From Rhizobium tibeticum (lineage in GTDB: Bacteria; Pseudomonadota; Alphaproteobacteria; Rhizobiales; Rhizobiaceae), in contig NZ_FOCV01000005.1 in assembly GCF_900110205.1 (NCBI RefSeq), positions 62,001 through 126,000 of the forward strand: a stretch of DNA of 64,000 nucleotides. The letters are read 5' to 3'. The notes beneath the pieces are model-generated. The model made no database searches and was not told where the DNA came from. It saw nothing but the letters and a program-made list of their open reading frames with translations. The position numbers were made by a program, and so were the translations under genes. The stretch's first letter is position 1; each line of letters starts with the position of its first letter. Shown here piece after piece: positions 1-9,740 of this stretch.

Positions 1-57
1 AAAGTTGCCGCCAAGAACCGTTTGCCCGCCGCTAGTTGTTTGATCCGGGTCGAAAGC

Positions 58-405
58 TTAGTGAGACTGCCCATCCCAGGGTTGGATCTCTAGACTTGCA
101 AGATCGACGGCGGGAATGCAGCGGACGTTGATGCACGCCATCTCGGCGCCATCCGGCATTTTGGCTTCGGCGAAAGGAGCAATGCCGCATGTGTCGCAGA
201 AGCGATGCTGAATGGTGCGCGTATTGAACGTATAGGTCGACAGGTTCTCACGCGGCGTTTTCAGCGTGAACTTGTCGCGCGCAACGAAGGCGAGCAGTCC
301 TCCGCGCCGCCGGCAAAGTGAACAATTGCAATCAAGGGCGGAGGTGAACTCCCCGTCCACTTCAAACGCGATTTTGCCGCAATGGCAGCTTCCCTCGTAA
401 ATCAT
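58..405 (-). CDS. GFA/CENP-V family zinc-binding protein
   Basis: 115 residues with the cysteine pattern of the GFA (glutathione-dependent formaldehyde-activating enzyme-like) fold: C7-x-C9 near the N-terminus, C26-x-C28-x2-C31, and C70-x2-C73. In this family these bind structural and catalytic-site zinc. Members are annotated as glutathione-adduct enzymes, but most are uncharacterised, so the substrate is unknown. The gene starts 9 bases after the tdh stop on the same strand, so it is probably the last gene of a kbl-tdh-gfa transcript. A role in handling reactive aldehydes from aminoketone breakdown is possible but is inference. Confidence 0.85.
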   Translation of the reverse strand: MIYEGSCHCGKIAFEVDGEFTSALDCNCSLCRRRGGLLAFVARDKFTLKTPRENLSTYTFNTRTIQHRFCDTCGIAPFAEAKMPDGAEMACINVRCIPAVDLASLEIQPWDGQSH

Positions 406-414
406 AAGTCCCCC

Positions 415-1452
415 TCAGTTCCAATCCATAACCACCTTGCCGGAATTGCCGGAGCGCATCGCCTCGAACCCCTCACGGAAGTCATCGATGCCGATCCGGT
501 GCGTAATGACGGGCGACAAATCCAGCCCGCCCTGCACGAAGGCTATCATCTTGTACCAGGTCTCGAACATCTCGCGACCATAGATGCCCTTCAGATTGAG
601 CATCTTGAAGATGACTTTGTTCCAGTCGATCTCGAAGCCGGCGGGTGCGATGCCGAGGATGGCGATCTTGCCACCATTGTTCATCTTGTCGATCATGTCG
701 CGGAACGCCGGTGCGGCGCCGGACATTTCCAGCCCGACGTCGAAGCCCTCGGTCATGCCGATCAACTTCATCACATCGGCAAGGTTCGGCGTCGAGGCGT
801 CGACGACATAGTCGATGCCAAGCTTGCGGGCGAGCTCGAGCCGGTGCGGGTTGATATCGGTGATGACGACCTTGCGCGCCCCCGATCGCTTGGCGACCAG
901 CGCCCCCATGATGCCGATCGGGCCAGCGCCGGTGACAAGCACGTCCTCGCCGACGAGATCGAAGGACAGCGCCGTGTGCACCGCGTTGCCGAATGGATCG
1001 AAGATCGCGGCTATCTCGTCTGGAATATCATCCGGGATTGGCACCACGTTCGCCTCGGGAATGCAGACGAACTCGCCGAAGGAACCGGGGCGGTTGACGC
1101 CGACGCCCAGCGTATTGCGGCAGAGATGGCCTCTGCCTGCGCGGCAGTTGCGGCACTTGCCGCAGACGATATGTCCCTCGCCGGAGACCCGCTCGCCGAC
1201 ATGGTATTTCGTTACCGCCGAGCCGATCTGTGCGATCTCGCCGCAGAATTCGTGGCCAACCACCATCGGTACCGGAATGGTCTTCTGCGCCCACTGGTCC
1301 CAGTTCCAGATATGCACATCGGTGCCGCAGATCGCGGATTTTTTCACCTTGATCAGCACATCGTTCGGCCCGACCTCGGGAACGGGAACATGCTCCATCC
1401 AAAGCCCGACCTCCGGCTTCGCCTTGACCAGTGCCTTCATCATGTTCGACAT
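415..1452 (-). CDS. tdh: L-threonine 3-dehydrogenase
   Basis: 345 residues, the usual length for this enzyme, which oxidises L-threonine to 2-amino-3-ketobutyrate with NAD+. It is a zinc medium-chain dehydrogenase: catalytic zinc residues C42 and H67-E68, structural zinc cysteines C97, C100, C103 and C111, then a Rossmann motif ([14 protein letters not shown], about residues 168-181). The ATG at 1452 follows a GGGAG Shine-Dalgarno sequence. The upstream neighbour kbl ends 21 bases before the start, and its enzyme consumes the unstable Tdh product, so the pair is the classic threonine-to-glycine operon. Confidence 0.96.
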   Translation of the reverse strand: MSNMMKALVKAKPEVGLWMEHVPVPEVGPNDVLIKVKKSAICGTDVHIWNWDQWAQKTIPVPMVVGHEFCGEIAQIGSAVTKYHVGERVSGEGHIVCGKCRNCRAGRGHLCRNTLGVGVNRPGSFGEFVCIPEANVVPIPDDIPDEIAAIFDPFGNAVHTALSFDLVGEDVLVTGAGPIGIMGALVAKRSGARKVVITDINPHRLELARKLGIDYVVDASTPNLADVMKLIGMTEGFDVGLEMSGAAPAFRDMIDKMNNGGKIAILGIAPAGFEIDWNKVIFKMLNLKGIYGREMFETWYKMIAFVQGGLDLSPVITHRIGIDDFREGFEAMRSGNSGKVVMDWN

Positions 1453-1473
1453 GATCTTACTCTCCCAAACCCT

Positions 1474-2661
1474 TTAGATGACACCGAGTTCGCGGCCAGC
1501 TTGCGCGAAGGCTGCGATCGTCCGCTCGACGTCCGCACGCGAATGCGCGGCCGACATCTGCGTGCGGATGCGTGCCTGCCCTTTCGGCACAACCGGGAAA
1601 GAGAAGCCGATCACGTAGACGCCCTTTTGCAACATCAGCGCCGCCATGTCCTGCGCCAGCTTGGCATCGCCGAGCATGACCGGAATAATCGGATGCCCCT
1701 CGCCGGCAAGCGTGAAGCCAAGCTTCGTCATCTCGGAGCGAAACAGCATCGCATTTTCCGCCAGCCGCTCGCGCAGCGCGGCACCATTCTCGATGAGATC
1801 GAATACCTTGAGGGATGCAGCGGCAATGACTGGCGCCAGCGTGTTCGAAAACAGATAGGGACGCGACCGCTGGCGGAGCCACTCGACCGTTTCCGCCTTG
1901 GCCGCGGTATAGCCGCCGGAAGCACCGCCGAGTGCCTTGCCGAGCGTGCCGGTGATGATGTCGACCCGGCCTTCGACCCCGCAATGCTCGGCTGACCCAC
2001 GCCCATGCTTGCCGACGAAGCCGACGGCGTGGCTGTCATCGACCATGACCATCGCACCATACTCCTCGGCCAGATCACAGACGCCCTGCAGATTGGCGAT
2101 GATGCCGTCCATCGAGAAGACACCATCGGTGGCGATCAGCTTGAAGCGACTGCCTTGCGCCTTCTTCAGTTCCTCCTCCAGCGCTGACATGTCGTTGTTG
2201 GCATAGCGGAAGCGCTTAGCCTTCGAGAGGCGCACGCCGTCGATAATCGAGGCATGGTTCAACGCGTCCGAGATGATCGCGTCCTCCTCGCCGAGCAGGG
2301 TCTCGAAGAGGCCGCCATTGGCATCGAAACAGGAGGAATAGAGGATCGTGTCTTCCATGCCGAGGAAGGAGGAAATGCGCGCCTCGAGCTGCTTGTGCTC
2401 CTCCTGCGTGCCGCAGATGAAGCGCACTGAGGCCATGCCATAGCCATAGCGGTCGAGCGCCTTCTTCCCCGCCTCGGCAAGCTCTTCGTTGTCGGCGAGC
2501 CCGAGGTAGTTGTTGGCGCAGAAATTCAGAACCCGCTCGCCCGAAGCAACGGCGATCTCGCCCGCCTGCTTCGACGTGATGACACGCTCGGACTTGTAAA
2601 GCCCGGCGTCTTTCAGTGCAGCAAGTTCGGTACGGAGGTGGGAGAGAAATTGCGAGGTCAT
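1474..2661 (-). CDS. kbl: 2-amino-3-ketobutyrate CoA ligase (glycine C-acetyltransferase)
   Basis: 395 residues (E. coli Kbl has 398). A PLP fold-type I alpha-oxoamine synthase that cleaves 2-amino-3-ketobutyrate with CoA to glycine and acetyl-CoA. Visible landmarks are VDDSHAVG (residues 207-214, PLP-ring Asp and His) and the PLP lysine K242 in [10 protein letters not shown]. The open frame continues upstream to 2886, but that extension ([10 protein letters not shown]...) is the tail of a degraded methyltransferase. The family N-terminus [13 protein letters not shown] fixes the start at 2661. It is followed by tdh 21 bases downstream. Confidence 0.96.
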   Translation of the reverse strand: MTSQFLSHLRTELAALKDAGLYKSERVITSKQAGEIAVASGERVLNFCANNYLGLADNEELAEAGKKALDRYGYGMASVRFICGTQEEHKQLEARISSFLGMEDTILYSSCFDANGGLFETLLGEEDAIISDALNHASIIDGVRLSKAKRFRYANNDMSALEEELKKAQGSRFKLIATDGVFSMDGIIANLQGVCDLAEEYGAMVMVDDSHAVGFVGKHGRGSAEHCGVEGRVDIITGTLGKALGGASGGYTAAKAETVEWLRQRSRPYLFSNTLAPVIAAASLKVFDLIENGAALRERLAENAMLFRSEMTKLGFTLAGEGHPIIPVMLGDAKLAQDMAALMLQKGVYVIGFSFPVVPKGQARIRTQMSAAHSRADVERTIAAFAQAGRELGVI

Positions 2662-2699
2662 TGAGTGCCCTTCTTGTGATGTTTCCCAATGCCCTGCAC

Positions 2700-3450
2700 T
2701 AGCACATAGCCAGGCGCCTGTCTTGCCGTCGTCACCCCCGTGCGGGCGATCAACAAAAACATCAGCCGGTCCATCTCTTCTGCCCATTCGGGACGCGCGC
2801 AACGGCTCGTCGCTCGTCCGCCACGCCTCGAGGTGGCGGAGCGAAACGCCGGCCGCGATCGGCGTGTTCAGCGTCGTCCCCAGCATGCGATCCTATTTGG
2901 CGACACCCTTGGCGAACCATCCGTGGTGCGCTGCCCTGGCGCGAACAGCCGTCAAGCGGCAAGATCCGGCGCCCCTCGCCATCCACCGCCCAAGCGGGAT
3001 TGCCCGGCGCCATAGACATCGGATGCTCGATCAAAAAGACGACATCGGCGCCCGGCACAAGCCCATTGTGGATCGTGGCAGACAGGCGGATAACATCCTC
3101 GATATCGTGAAATGCCAAAGAGCTATTGCCAGATCGAACGAAGCCGGCGGCAATTGCGGCCTCTCCAGATTCGCGATCCGGTAGCTGACCGAATGATTGA
3201 CGGGGTCGCGCCGCGCCCGGTCGATCATTTCGCCCCGAGATATCGAAGCCGAGGACGCGTTTTGGACCCTGCCCGGCGGCACAAAGGGCAAACCAGCAGA
3301 GCCGCAACCGAGATCGACGATCCGCTTGCCGCGCAGATCCGCCAGCACTGCCTGGATCGGATCCCATTCGGGCGCACCGTCGGGGCCGTGCAGAGATCGC
3401 GAAAGCCGGCTGGCCTGTCCAACCAGCACGCGATAAAGGCCGCGCACCAG
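2700..3450 (-). pseudogene. Frameshifted class I SAM-dependent methyltransferase remnant
   Basis: Conserved blocks of one methyltransferase lie in order on the minus strand but keep changing frame. LSRSLHGPDGAPEW and RGKRIVDLGCGSAG (SAM motif I, about 3410-3290) share one frame; KRVLGFDIS is in a second; EMIDRARRDP and SYRIANLERPQLPPASFDL return to the first; SSLAFHDIEDVIRLSATIHNGLVPGADVVFLIEHP is in the second; [19 protein letters not shown] (about 2880-2820) is in the kbl frame; [16 protein letters not shown] (about 2805-2750) is in yet another. At least five frame changes within about 700 bases cannot be a translated gene. Boundaries are approximate. The promoter and leader of kbl probably lie inside its tail. 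Confidence 0.85.
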
Positions 3451-3644
3451 CGGTGACCCACAGCCCTTCCGACGTCCATCGGGAGACGCGGTGGGTCCGC
3501 CGCCGAGCAACCTGGATGAGTATACGCGGGGGATCACCGTAGGTCGCATCGCTATGATAGGCGTTCGCAGAAGGTTCGTTTCGAATGTACGATATCGTAC
3601 GAGCGTTCGCGTCGTTGCTATCCTTCCTGCTCACTCGTCGCTGC

Positions 3645-5498
3645 CTAGTCGTGGCTGAGGATCACGTCCAGAAACGCATCGCCGTAGCGTTCGAGCTTAG
3701 ACTGGCCGACGCCTGAGATGGCGAGCATCTCCTTGTGCTTCCGCGGCCGCTCGGTCGCGAAAGCGATGAGCGTCGTATCGGGAAAGACGACGTACGGCGG
3801 CACGCCGAGCGAGCGTGCAATCGCCGTCCGCTGCGTGCGCAAAGCGTCGAACAGGACACCGTCGCCACCAGACAGAACGGAGCGCCGCTCGACCTGCGCG
3901 GCTCGTTTGGAGCGACGTTCGGCAGCCGGACGATCCTTGCGGAAAAAGACCGGTCGTTCGCGCTTGAAAACGGCGCGGGCCTCCGGCTCCAGCTTCAGGG
4001 CGCCAAACGCCTCGTGATCGACGCGCACCAGTCCCATCGCAAGCAGTTGCCGAAATACCGATTGCCACGTGCGGGCCGGCAGATCGTTTCCGGCCCCGAA
4101 GACCGGCATCGTGGTGTGGCCGAAGCGTTCCGTCTTCTCGTTGACATGACCGAGCAGCACGTCGACCACATGTCCGGTACCGAACCGCTCGCCCGTCCGG
4201 TAGATCGCCGCAAGCGCCTTGATCGCCGCCTCCGTCCCGTCCCAGGTTTCGACCGGCTTCAAACAGCTATCGCAGCCGCCGCAATTGCCCGCATGGGCCT
4301 CGCCAAAATGCGCAAGGATCGCCTGGCGGCGGCACGAAGCAGTCTCGCAGATCGCCAAGAGTGCATTGAGCTTGGAGCGCTCGACACGCTTGATCTCGTC
4401 GGCGGCGGCTCCCTCGTCGATCATCCGTCGGCGCTGGATGACGTCGGCCATGCCGTAGGCCATCCACGCTTCCGAAGGCAGGCCATCGCGCCCGGCGCGG
4501 CCGGTTTCCTGATAATAGGCCTCGACCGAACCCGGCAGATCGAGATGGGCCACATAACGCACGTTCGGCTTGTCGATCCCCATGCCAAAAGCAACGGTGG
4601 CGACAAGGCACAGGTCTTCCTCTTTCAGAAAGGCATCCTGGTTGGCATCACGAAGCGCCCTGTCCATGCCGGCGTGATAGGGGAGCGCACGGGTACCCTG
4701 TCCCTTCAGCCACTCGGCCGTATCCTCGACCTTGGCGCGCGACAGGCAGTAGACGATACCGCTGTTGCCTTTGTGTCCGGAGAGAAAGCGCAGCAGCTGC
4801 TGGCGCGGCTGGTCGCGCTCGACGATTTCGTAAGAGATGTTCGGTCGGTCGAAACTGGTGGTGAATACCTTCGCATTGCTCAGGCCAAGCCGTTGCGCGA
4901 TGTCGTCGCGTGTATGCGGATCAGCGGTCGCCGTCAGCGCGATGCGCGGCACGCCGGGATAGTGTTCCGCAAGCCTGCCGAGTTCGCGATATTCCGGCCG
5001 GAAATCATGTCCCCATTGGGACACACAATGCGCCTCGTCTATGGCAAAGAGCGCGATCTTCGAATTGCCGATGGTGTCACGGAAGCCATCCATGAGAATG
5101 CGTTCCGGCGTTACATAGAGAAGGTCGAGCTTGCCCGCCGATAGCGCCCGTCGAACGTCCATGAACGCCTCTCGCGACAGGGAAGAGTTCAGCGCCGCCG
5201 CACTGATACCGAGCTGCTTCATCGCCTCCACCTGATCGCGCATCAGCGCAATCAACGGCGAAACGACAATGCCGACGCCCTCGCGGCAGAGCGCTGGAAT
5301 CTGGAAGCACAGCGACTTTCCGGCCCCCGTCGGAAAAAGAACGACGGCATCGCCGCCGGAGACGACATGCTCGACCACCTGCTGTTGCTTGCCGCGGAAG
5401 GCGCGATAGCCGTAGACACGGTTGAGAATGCCGAGAGGCGAACGCTCGGCACCGAACAAGGCATCGCCAGCGGAAAATTGCCGATCTGCCGGGTCCAT
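3645..5498 (-). CDS. recQ: ATP-dependent DNA helicase RecQ
   Basis: 617 residues. RecQ unwinds recombination and replication intermediates 3' to 5'. Walker A FPTGAGKS ends at K61-S62, and the Walker B box D154-E-A-H157 is followed by [13 protein letters not shown], the RecQ aromatic-rich loop. A four-cysteine RQC zinc module (CETASCRRQ...NCGGCDSC) and a C-terminal HRDC domain ([23 protein letters not shown]) follow. The frame is open to 5777, but that stretch is antisense-frame dnaG; homology starts at [15 protein letters not shown]. The ATG overlaps the dnaG stop by one base (TGATG), implying translational coupling. Confidence 0.95.
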   Translation of the reverse strand: MDPADRQFSAGDALFGAERSPLGILNRVYGYRAFRGKQQQVVEHVVSGGDAVVLFPTGAGKSLCFQIPALCREGVGIVVSPLIALMRDQVEAMKQLGISAAALNSSLSREAFMDVRRALSAGKLDLLYVTPERILMDGFRDTIGNSKIALFAIDEAHCVSQWGHDFRPEYRELGRLAEHYPGVPRIALTATADPHTRDDIAQRLGLSNAKVFTTSFDRPNISYEIVERDQPRQQLLRFLSGHKGNSGIVYCLSRAKVEDTAEWLKGQGTRALPYHAGMDRALRDANQDAFLKEEDLCLVATVAFGMGIDKPNVRYVAHLDLPGSVEAYYQETGRAGRDGLPSEAWMAYGMADVIQRRRMIDEGAAADEIKRVERSKLNALLAICETASCRRQAILAHFGEAHAGNCGGCDSCLKPVETWDGTEAAIKALAAIYRTGERFGTGHVVDVLLGHVNEKTERFGHTTMPVFGAGNDLPARTWQSVFRQLLAMGLVRVDHEAFGALKLEPEARAVFKRERPVFFRKDRPAAERRSKRAAQVERRSVLSGGDGVLFDALRTQRTAIARSLGVPPYVVFPDTTLIAFATERPRKHKEMLAISGVGQSKLERYGDAFLDVILSHD

Positions 5499-7483
5499 CA
5501 ATGGCTCGCCGCTCCCTTGACGCGGCCGGAGAGCACACCGAAACCATCGATGATCGCTTCCTGGTTCTCGAGGCGAAGCCCCTCGAAATGGACCTCCTGC
5601 AGCGCGCGCATCAGCTGGTCGATCACCTCGCCGTTGCCGGCCTCGGTCGCCTCGGCGATCTCGCGTTCGAGCTCGATCTTTTGGAAACGCAATGCTTTGG
5701 CGCGTTTGTGGAAAGCGAGCGCCTGCCGGTAGCCCTCGCGCGCATCCTCCATCGCTGCCTCGGCCGTGGCGATCCACAGGCGGGCATTGCGGATCTGCTG
5801 CTCGAGCCCCTGCAACAGCGGGCCGAAGCCCTGCTCTTCCATGCGCTCCAGCAGATACTCGCGCGTCAGATGCGGCCCGGCGACGGCAGCCGCTGCCCCG
5901 AGCATGACGGACCAGAGCCGCTGAAGCTCGCGGTTGTCGTAATCGATCGAGGCGATCTCGTCATATTCGTCCTGCATCAAGGCTGGATGATTGATGACCG
6001 TCAGGGCCAGCACGCTCTCTCGCAAAGCAGGTGTTTCCTGATGGCCGCGAACCAGACCGGAGCGGGCCAGCCGATCGGAAATGCCGCCGCCGGACAGGCG
6101 CGGGCCGCGCGGCCCCTCGTTGCCGCGGCCGCGACCTTGGCCAGCGCCGCGATCAAAGCTTCGCCGTTCGCCGCCGCGGCTCTGGAATTGCGGCTGGAAG
6201 AAGCCGTTCAGGCGGTCGCGCATGTCCTGCTGGTAGTGACGACGCACGTTTTCATCGGCGATGACCGCCACCAGCTGCTTTAACCGCGCTTCGAGCTCGG
6301 CCTTGGCTTCGGGCGTCTCGAACTGCCCCGTATTGATTTCACGGCTCCAGATCATCTCGGCCAGCGGCTTGGCCTTGCTCATCACCCTGTCGAAGGGCGC
6401 GCGGCCTTCGTTGCGGACCAAATCGTCCGGATCCTTGCCGTCGGGCAGCAGGGCAAAACGCACGGTGCGCCCCGGCTTGATATGCGGCAAAGCCAGATCG
6501 GCCGCGCGATTGGCGGCGCGAATACCGGCGCCATCGCCATCGAAGCAAAGCACCGGCTGCGGTGTCATCTTCCAGAGGAGTTCGAGTTGGCTCTCGGTCA
6601 ATGCCGTGCCGAGCGGCGCCACGGCATTCTCGACGCCCGCCTGGTGCAGCCCGATCACATCCATATAGCCTTCGACGGCGATGATCGTGGCCTCGCTGTT
6701 GGCGCCCTGTGTCGCGCGCCGGGCGCGCGCGAAATTGTAGAGTACATTGCCCTTGTGGAAGAGCTCCGTCTCATTGGAATTGAGATACTTGGCTGGAGCG
6801 TCCGGCGACATCGCACGGCCACCGAACGCAATGACCTTCTCGCGCGACGACAGGATCGGAAACATGATGCGGTCGCGGAAACGATCGTAGGAGACCGGCA
6901 CCTCGGGTCCGTGCACAACGAGCCCGCAGGCTTCGATCTGGTCCTTCGCAACCCCCTTGCCCGCCAGGAATTCCTTCAGTGCATTGCGACTGTCGGGCGC
7001 AAAGCCAAGCCGGAACGTCTCGATCGTGCGTCCCGTCAGCCCGCGATCGCGCAGATAAGCGCGCGCCCGCGCGCCGTTTGCCGTCTGCAGCTGATCCTGA
7101 AAGAACGTCGTCGCAAGCTCCATCACATCGAGAAGCGAGGTGCGCTCCTTCTCGCGCTTCTCGATGACCGGATCGGCAATCGGCATGGCGACGCCCGCCA
7201 TGTCGGCGATCTGCTGCACGGCCTCCGGGAAGCTCAACCCCTCCAGATCGGTGAGGAATCGGAAGTGATCGCCGGTCACGCCGCAGCCGAAGCAGTGGTA
7301 GCGCCCCTTCCGGTCCTCGCAGTGGAAACTCGGCGACTTCTCGCCATGAAACGGGCAGCAGGCCCAATAGTCCGCGCGCGAGACATTGGTCTTGCGCTTG
7401 TCCCAGCTCACACGACGGCCAATCACGTCCGAAATCGGCACGCGATCGCGTATCTCGTCGAGAAAGGAATTGGAAAAGCGCAT
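5498..7483 (-). CDS. dnaG: DNA primase
   Basis: 661 residues; makes RNA primers at replication forks. The N-terminal CHC2 zinc finger has C43, H46, C64 and C67 ([15 protein letters not shown]...YHCFGCG). The central RNA-polymerase core contains the TOPRIM landmark [17 protein letters not shown] and the acidic [10 protein letters not shown] motif. A Gly/Arg-rich linker (about residues 440-470) leads to the C-terminal DnaB-binding helical domain. rpoD, which often follows dnaG in proteobacteria, is absent here and recQ takes that place. Confidence 0.97.
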   Translation of the reverse strand: MRFSNSFLDEIRDRVPISDVIGRRVSWDKRKTNVSRADYWACCPFHGEKSPSFHCEDRKGRYHCFGCGVTGDHFRFLTDLEGLSFPEAVQQIADMAGVAMPIADPVIEKREKERTSLLDVMELATTFFQDQLQTANGARARAYLRDRGLTGRTIETFRLGFAPDSRNALKEFLAGKGVAKDQIEACGLVVHGPEVPVSYDRFRDRIMFPILSSREKVIAFGGRAMSPDAPAKYLNSNETELFHKGNVLYNFARARRATQGANSEATIIAVEGYMDVIGLHQAGVENAVAPLGTALTESQLELLWKMTPQPVLCFDGDGAGIRAANRAADLALPHIKPGRTVRFALLPDGKDPDDLVRNEGRAPFDRVMSKAKPLAEMIWSREINTGQFETPEAKAELEARLKQLVAVIADENVRRHYQQDMRDRLNGFFQPQFQSRGGERRSFDRGAGQGRGRGNEGPRGPRLSGGGISDRLARSGLVRGHQETPALRESVLALTVINHPALMQDEYDEIASIDYDNRELQRLWSVMLGAAAAVAGPHLTREYLLERMEEQGFGPLLQGLEQQIRNARLWIATAEAAMEDAREGYRQALAFHKRAKALRFQKIELEREIAEATEAGNGEVIDQLMRALQEVHFEGLRLENQEAIIDGFGVLSGRVKGAASH

Positions 7484-7719
7484 GTGAACCTCTTAACAGG
7501 GGTCCATATAAGCAGGTTCATCAGCACATGCCACGGCATTTGGCCAAAAGACGCGCTATTCACAGGACTGCCGCGCCTTCAGAACCATGATCGGACGAGC
7601 GTTCAAAAATGCGTTACCACGCCTGCGACAGGGGGTGCGACACTGAGGATCGCGGCCCCCGTTTTGCGTGTATGCAAGCCGGCGTCTTGAGCGCGCCAAC
7701 TCTTGGCTTTCGTCAAAAA

Positions 7720-7748
7720 TTGGTTGCAGAACAATAGCTTCCTATCTG
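7720..7748 (+). promoter_or_regulatory. Candidate sigma-70 promoter
   Basis: TTGGTT (7720-7725), a 17-base spacer, then TATCTG (7743-7748) on the plus strand. The spacing is ideal and both boxes keep the key TTG and TAT bases. A start near 7755 would give a transcript of about 280 bases ending at the 7998-8035 terminator with no good ORF inside. This rests on motif reading alone. Confidence 0.3.
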
Positions 7749-7997
7749 CTCAGAACGACGAATTGCCACCGTAAAACCCCAGCCTTCAGCACCAAGGACA
7801 CACATAAGGCAGTCTCCGTCGCCAATCATTATTTTTTTGTAATTTGAATCACTTGCCGCATCGCAATACCGTCATCTCAACAAAGCGATCCCCAAGCGAG
7901 GCACCATCCCTACCCCCGGCGCCGCCTCGCAAGGGTGTCTTTGCTAATATTCGCTGGCTTGGATCTCGGTCCTGCGTCGCCACCGGAAGCAAAGAGC

Positions 7998-8035
7998 AAG
8001 AAGGCAGGAGCACCCCCAGCTCCTGCCTTCTTTAA
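7998..8035 (+). terminator. Strong rho-independent terminator with no evident gene upstream
   Basis: A perfect 14-base-pair stem (7998-8011 with 8019-8032), loop ACCCCCA, then a T-rich tail on the plus strand. The tail is poorer on the minus strand, so plus-strand termination is favoured. The nearest gene upstream on the plus strand is kilobases away, which points to a small RNA as the terminated transcript. Confidence 0.7.
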
Positions 8036-8143
8036 TTTCACCCAGCGGTTTTATTTTGATATTTCCGCGTCCACTATTGGCGCCGGAAGGCATTGACAGG
8101 CACCATCCTATGCCTAATGAAAGCGACCTATCGGGATGGTCGC

Positions 8144-9040
8144 ATGCCACATAAAGTTGAAAATTTTCTAGAAAGCGACGCCTTCTTCGTGGCCGTGTTG
8201 CATTGCGCTCGCGAAATGCTGTCGATCTATCGCGAGAGCCCGCGCATCGCATCGATCTTAGCCGCGCAACAGCGCTGGCTGATGGCCCATGCCGGCTTCG
8301 CCCTTCATTTCGGCTACCCCGGCGAACCGAAACTCGGCCTCTATTCGGGCCGTTTCATCGCCTTCGTCGTGGCCAACAAAATTGCTAGCCGCAATACCGC
8401 GGCGGCCTTTATCCAGGAAATGCGCGCCTACCGGTTCCTTCGTCCGGTCGAAAGTACAAGCGACAAGCGCACGCGCCTGTTGGAGCCGACCGAAACCGCC
8501 CACGAGCACTTTTTCAGGTGGCTCACCACTCATCTTCTCATTCTCGACAGTCTGGACGGCGCCAACCGGCTGGACCGGTTCAACGCCGATCCATCAGCCT
8601 TCTCCAAGCTGCAGCCGCTGATTTCCAAGGCGATCATCGATAGCGACGCCGTGCGCGACCCCGGCGCAACATACAATCTGTTCAACTGGGCCAATTCCGG
8701 CGGTCTCATCATGGACTACCTGATGAGCCGCATCGGCAACTTCGATCGCACCTCGGACCGGGCCTACATCGGGCCGCTGTCACTCAAGGAAATCCGTGAC
8801 CAGTTCATGATCTCCAACACGCACCTCAAGCGCCTGCTGACGCAGGCGTCCGAAATGGGAAGTGTGGGCTGGACGCAGCCGCCCTACAAGGGCGATACCT
8901 GGCTCTCGCGCGGCTTTGTCATGGAGTACTGGGGCTATCAGGCAGCAAAGTTCGCGGTTGTCGATGCCGCCGCGGAGGCAGTGCTGGGGCCTGCCGCCAG
9001 AAAAGCGGCGAGCGCGCTGATCAGTTCAGCAGTTCCTTGA
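8144..9040 (+). CDS. Conserved hypothetical protein with a possible C-terminal winged-helix region
   Basis: About 298 residues from the ATG at 8144; in-frame alternatives are ATG 8117 and TTG 8093, none with a clear ribosome site. I do not recognise a named family. The stretch IGPLSLKEIRDQFMISNTHLKRLLTQASEMGSVGW (C-terminal third) reads as a helix-turn-helix with a reading head, as in PadR/MarR-like proteins. The N-terminal part (SDAFFVAVLHCAREMLSIYRESPRIASILAAQQRW) is predicted helical, with no signal peptide or membrane segment. It converges on the YqeY gene with a 20-base overlap of the two 3' ends. A transcriptional regulator is a reasonable guess only. Confidence 0.75.
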   Translation: MPHKVENFLESDAFFVAVLHCAREMLSIYRESPRIASILAAQQRWLMAHAGFALHFGYPGEPKLGLYSGRFIAFVVANKIASRNTAAAFIQEMRAYRFLRPVESTSDKRTRLLEPTETAHEHFFRWLTTHLLILDSLDGANRLDRFNADPSAFSKLQPLISKAIIDSDAVRDPGATYNLFNWANSGGLIMDYLMSRIGNFDRTSDRAYIGPLSLKEIRDQFMISNTHLKRLLTQASEMGSVGWTQPPYKGDTWLSRGFVMEYWGYQAAKFAVVDAAAEAVLGPAARKAASALISSAVP

Positions 9041-9473
9041 CGGCGCCGGAGGCCTTGGAGAAGTCCATCTGGCCGGCATAGCGCTCCTTCAGGACAGCCA
9101 TCACCTTGCCCATATCCTTCGGGCCGGCGGCACCGATCTGCGCGATGATCGCGGCGATGTTGCTGCGAACCTCTGCGTCGGAGAGCTGCTTCGGCAGGAA
9201 ATCCTGGAGCACGACAATTTCGGCGCGTTCCTTGGCTGCCAATTCCGGACGTGCGTTCTCTTCGTAGATCTTCGCCGATTCGTCGCGCTGCTTCACCATC
9301 TTGGCGAGGATCTGCAGAATCTCGTCGTCGCTCGCCTCTTCCTTTCCGGCGCCGCGATTGGCGATATCCCGGTCCTTGACGGCGGCCTGAATCAGGCGAA
9401 CGGTCGAAAGCCGTTCGGCATTCTTGGACTTCATGGCATCCTTGAGGGCGGCGGCGAGTTGATCGCGCAACAT
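9021..9473 (-). CDS. GatB/YqeY domain protein
   Basis: 150 residues from MLRDQLAAALKDAMKSKN, matching the YqeY family over its whole length (LSTVRLIQAAVKDRDI; LQDFLPKQLS; GPKDMGKVMAVLKERYAGQMD). The domain is the tRNA-interacting tail domain of the GatB amidotransferase subunit; free-standing YqeY proteins may bind tRNA or aminoacyl-tRNA but are functionally unproven. An in-frame start at 9482 would add three residues. The gene is divergent from carA, an arrangement seen in many alphaproteobacteria. Confidence 0.9.
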   Translation of the reverse strand: MLRDQLAAALKDAMKSKNAERLSTVRLIQAAVKDRDIANRGAGKEEASDDEILQILAKMVKQRDESAKIYEENARPELAAKERAEIVVLQDFLPKQLSDAEVRSNIAAIIAQIGAAGPKDMGKVMAVLKERYAGQMDFSKASGAVKELLN

Positions 9474-9740
9474 TATGGTCACTCCTGTTTGAATGCCGCT
9501 TCATAAACCACGCGAATGGTTGGGATCAAATAAATTGCGGAAAATGGCGGCAGAAAGCGCGAGAAAACCCGCAGAATGTGCGGTACAAAGATTGACCTCG
9601 CGCAATAGCGTGGCTATTTACCGCCACCTGCACCAAAATTCGTGATCAGGCCTGAGAGCGCGCGCCTTGCCGCGCGCATACGCTTGCGAACCAAATGGCC
9701 GGCCAACGTTGCCCAAGAACGTGTGGCTGCCGGAAACGGG

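Larger units (their letters stand above)
7484..8092. other. Long intergenic region between dnaG and an unknown gene
   Basis: About 610 bases without a convincing gene. The only plus-strand frame (7844-8035) has no family resemblance and biased composition. It contains a sigma-70-like plus-strand sequence at 7720-7748 and a strong intrinsic terminator at 7998-8035, described separately; together these suggest an unannotated small RNA. A weaker GGGGG...CCCCC-GTTTTG hairpin lies at 7631-7665. The dnaG promoter should lie at its left end but I could not place it. Confidence 0.6.

Noticed and set aside
382..1995. 537-residue plus-strand frame over gfa, tdh and kbl
   Set aside because: Antisense shadow of two confidently identified enzymes; no family resemblance, no ribosome site.
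7844..8035. 63-residue plus-strand frame next to the orphan terminator
   Set aside because: No ribosome site and no conserved look; it overlaps the terminator hairpin, so a small RNA is more likely.
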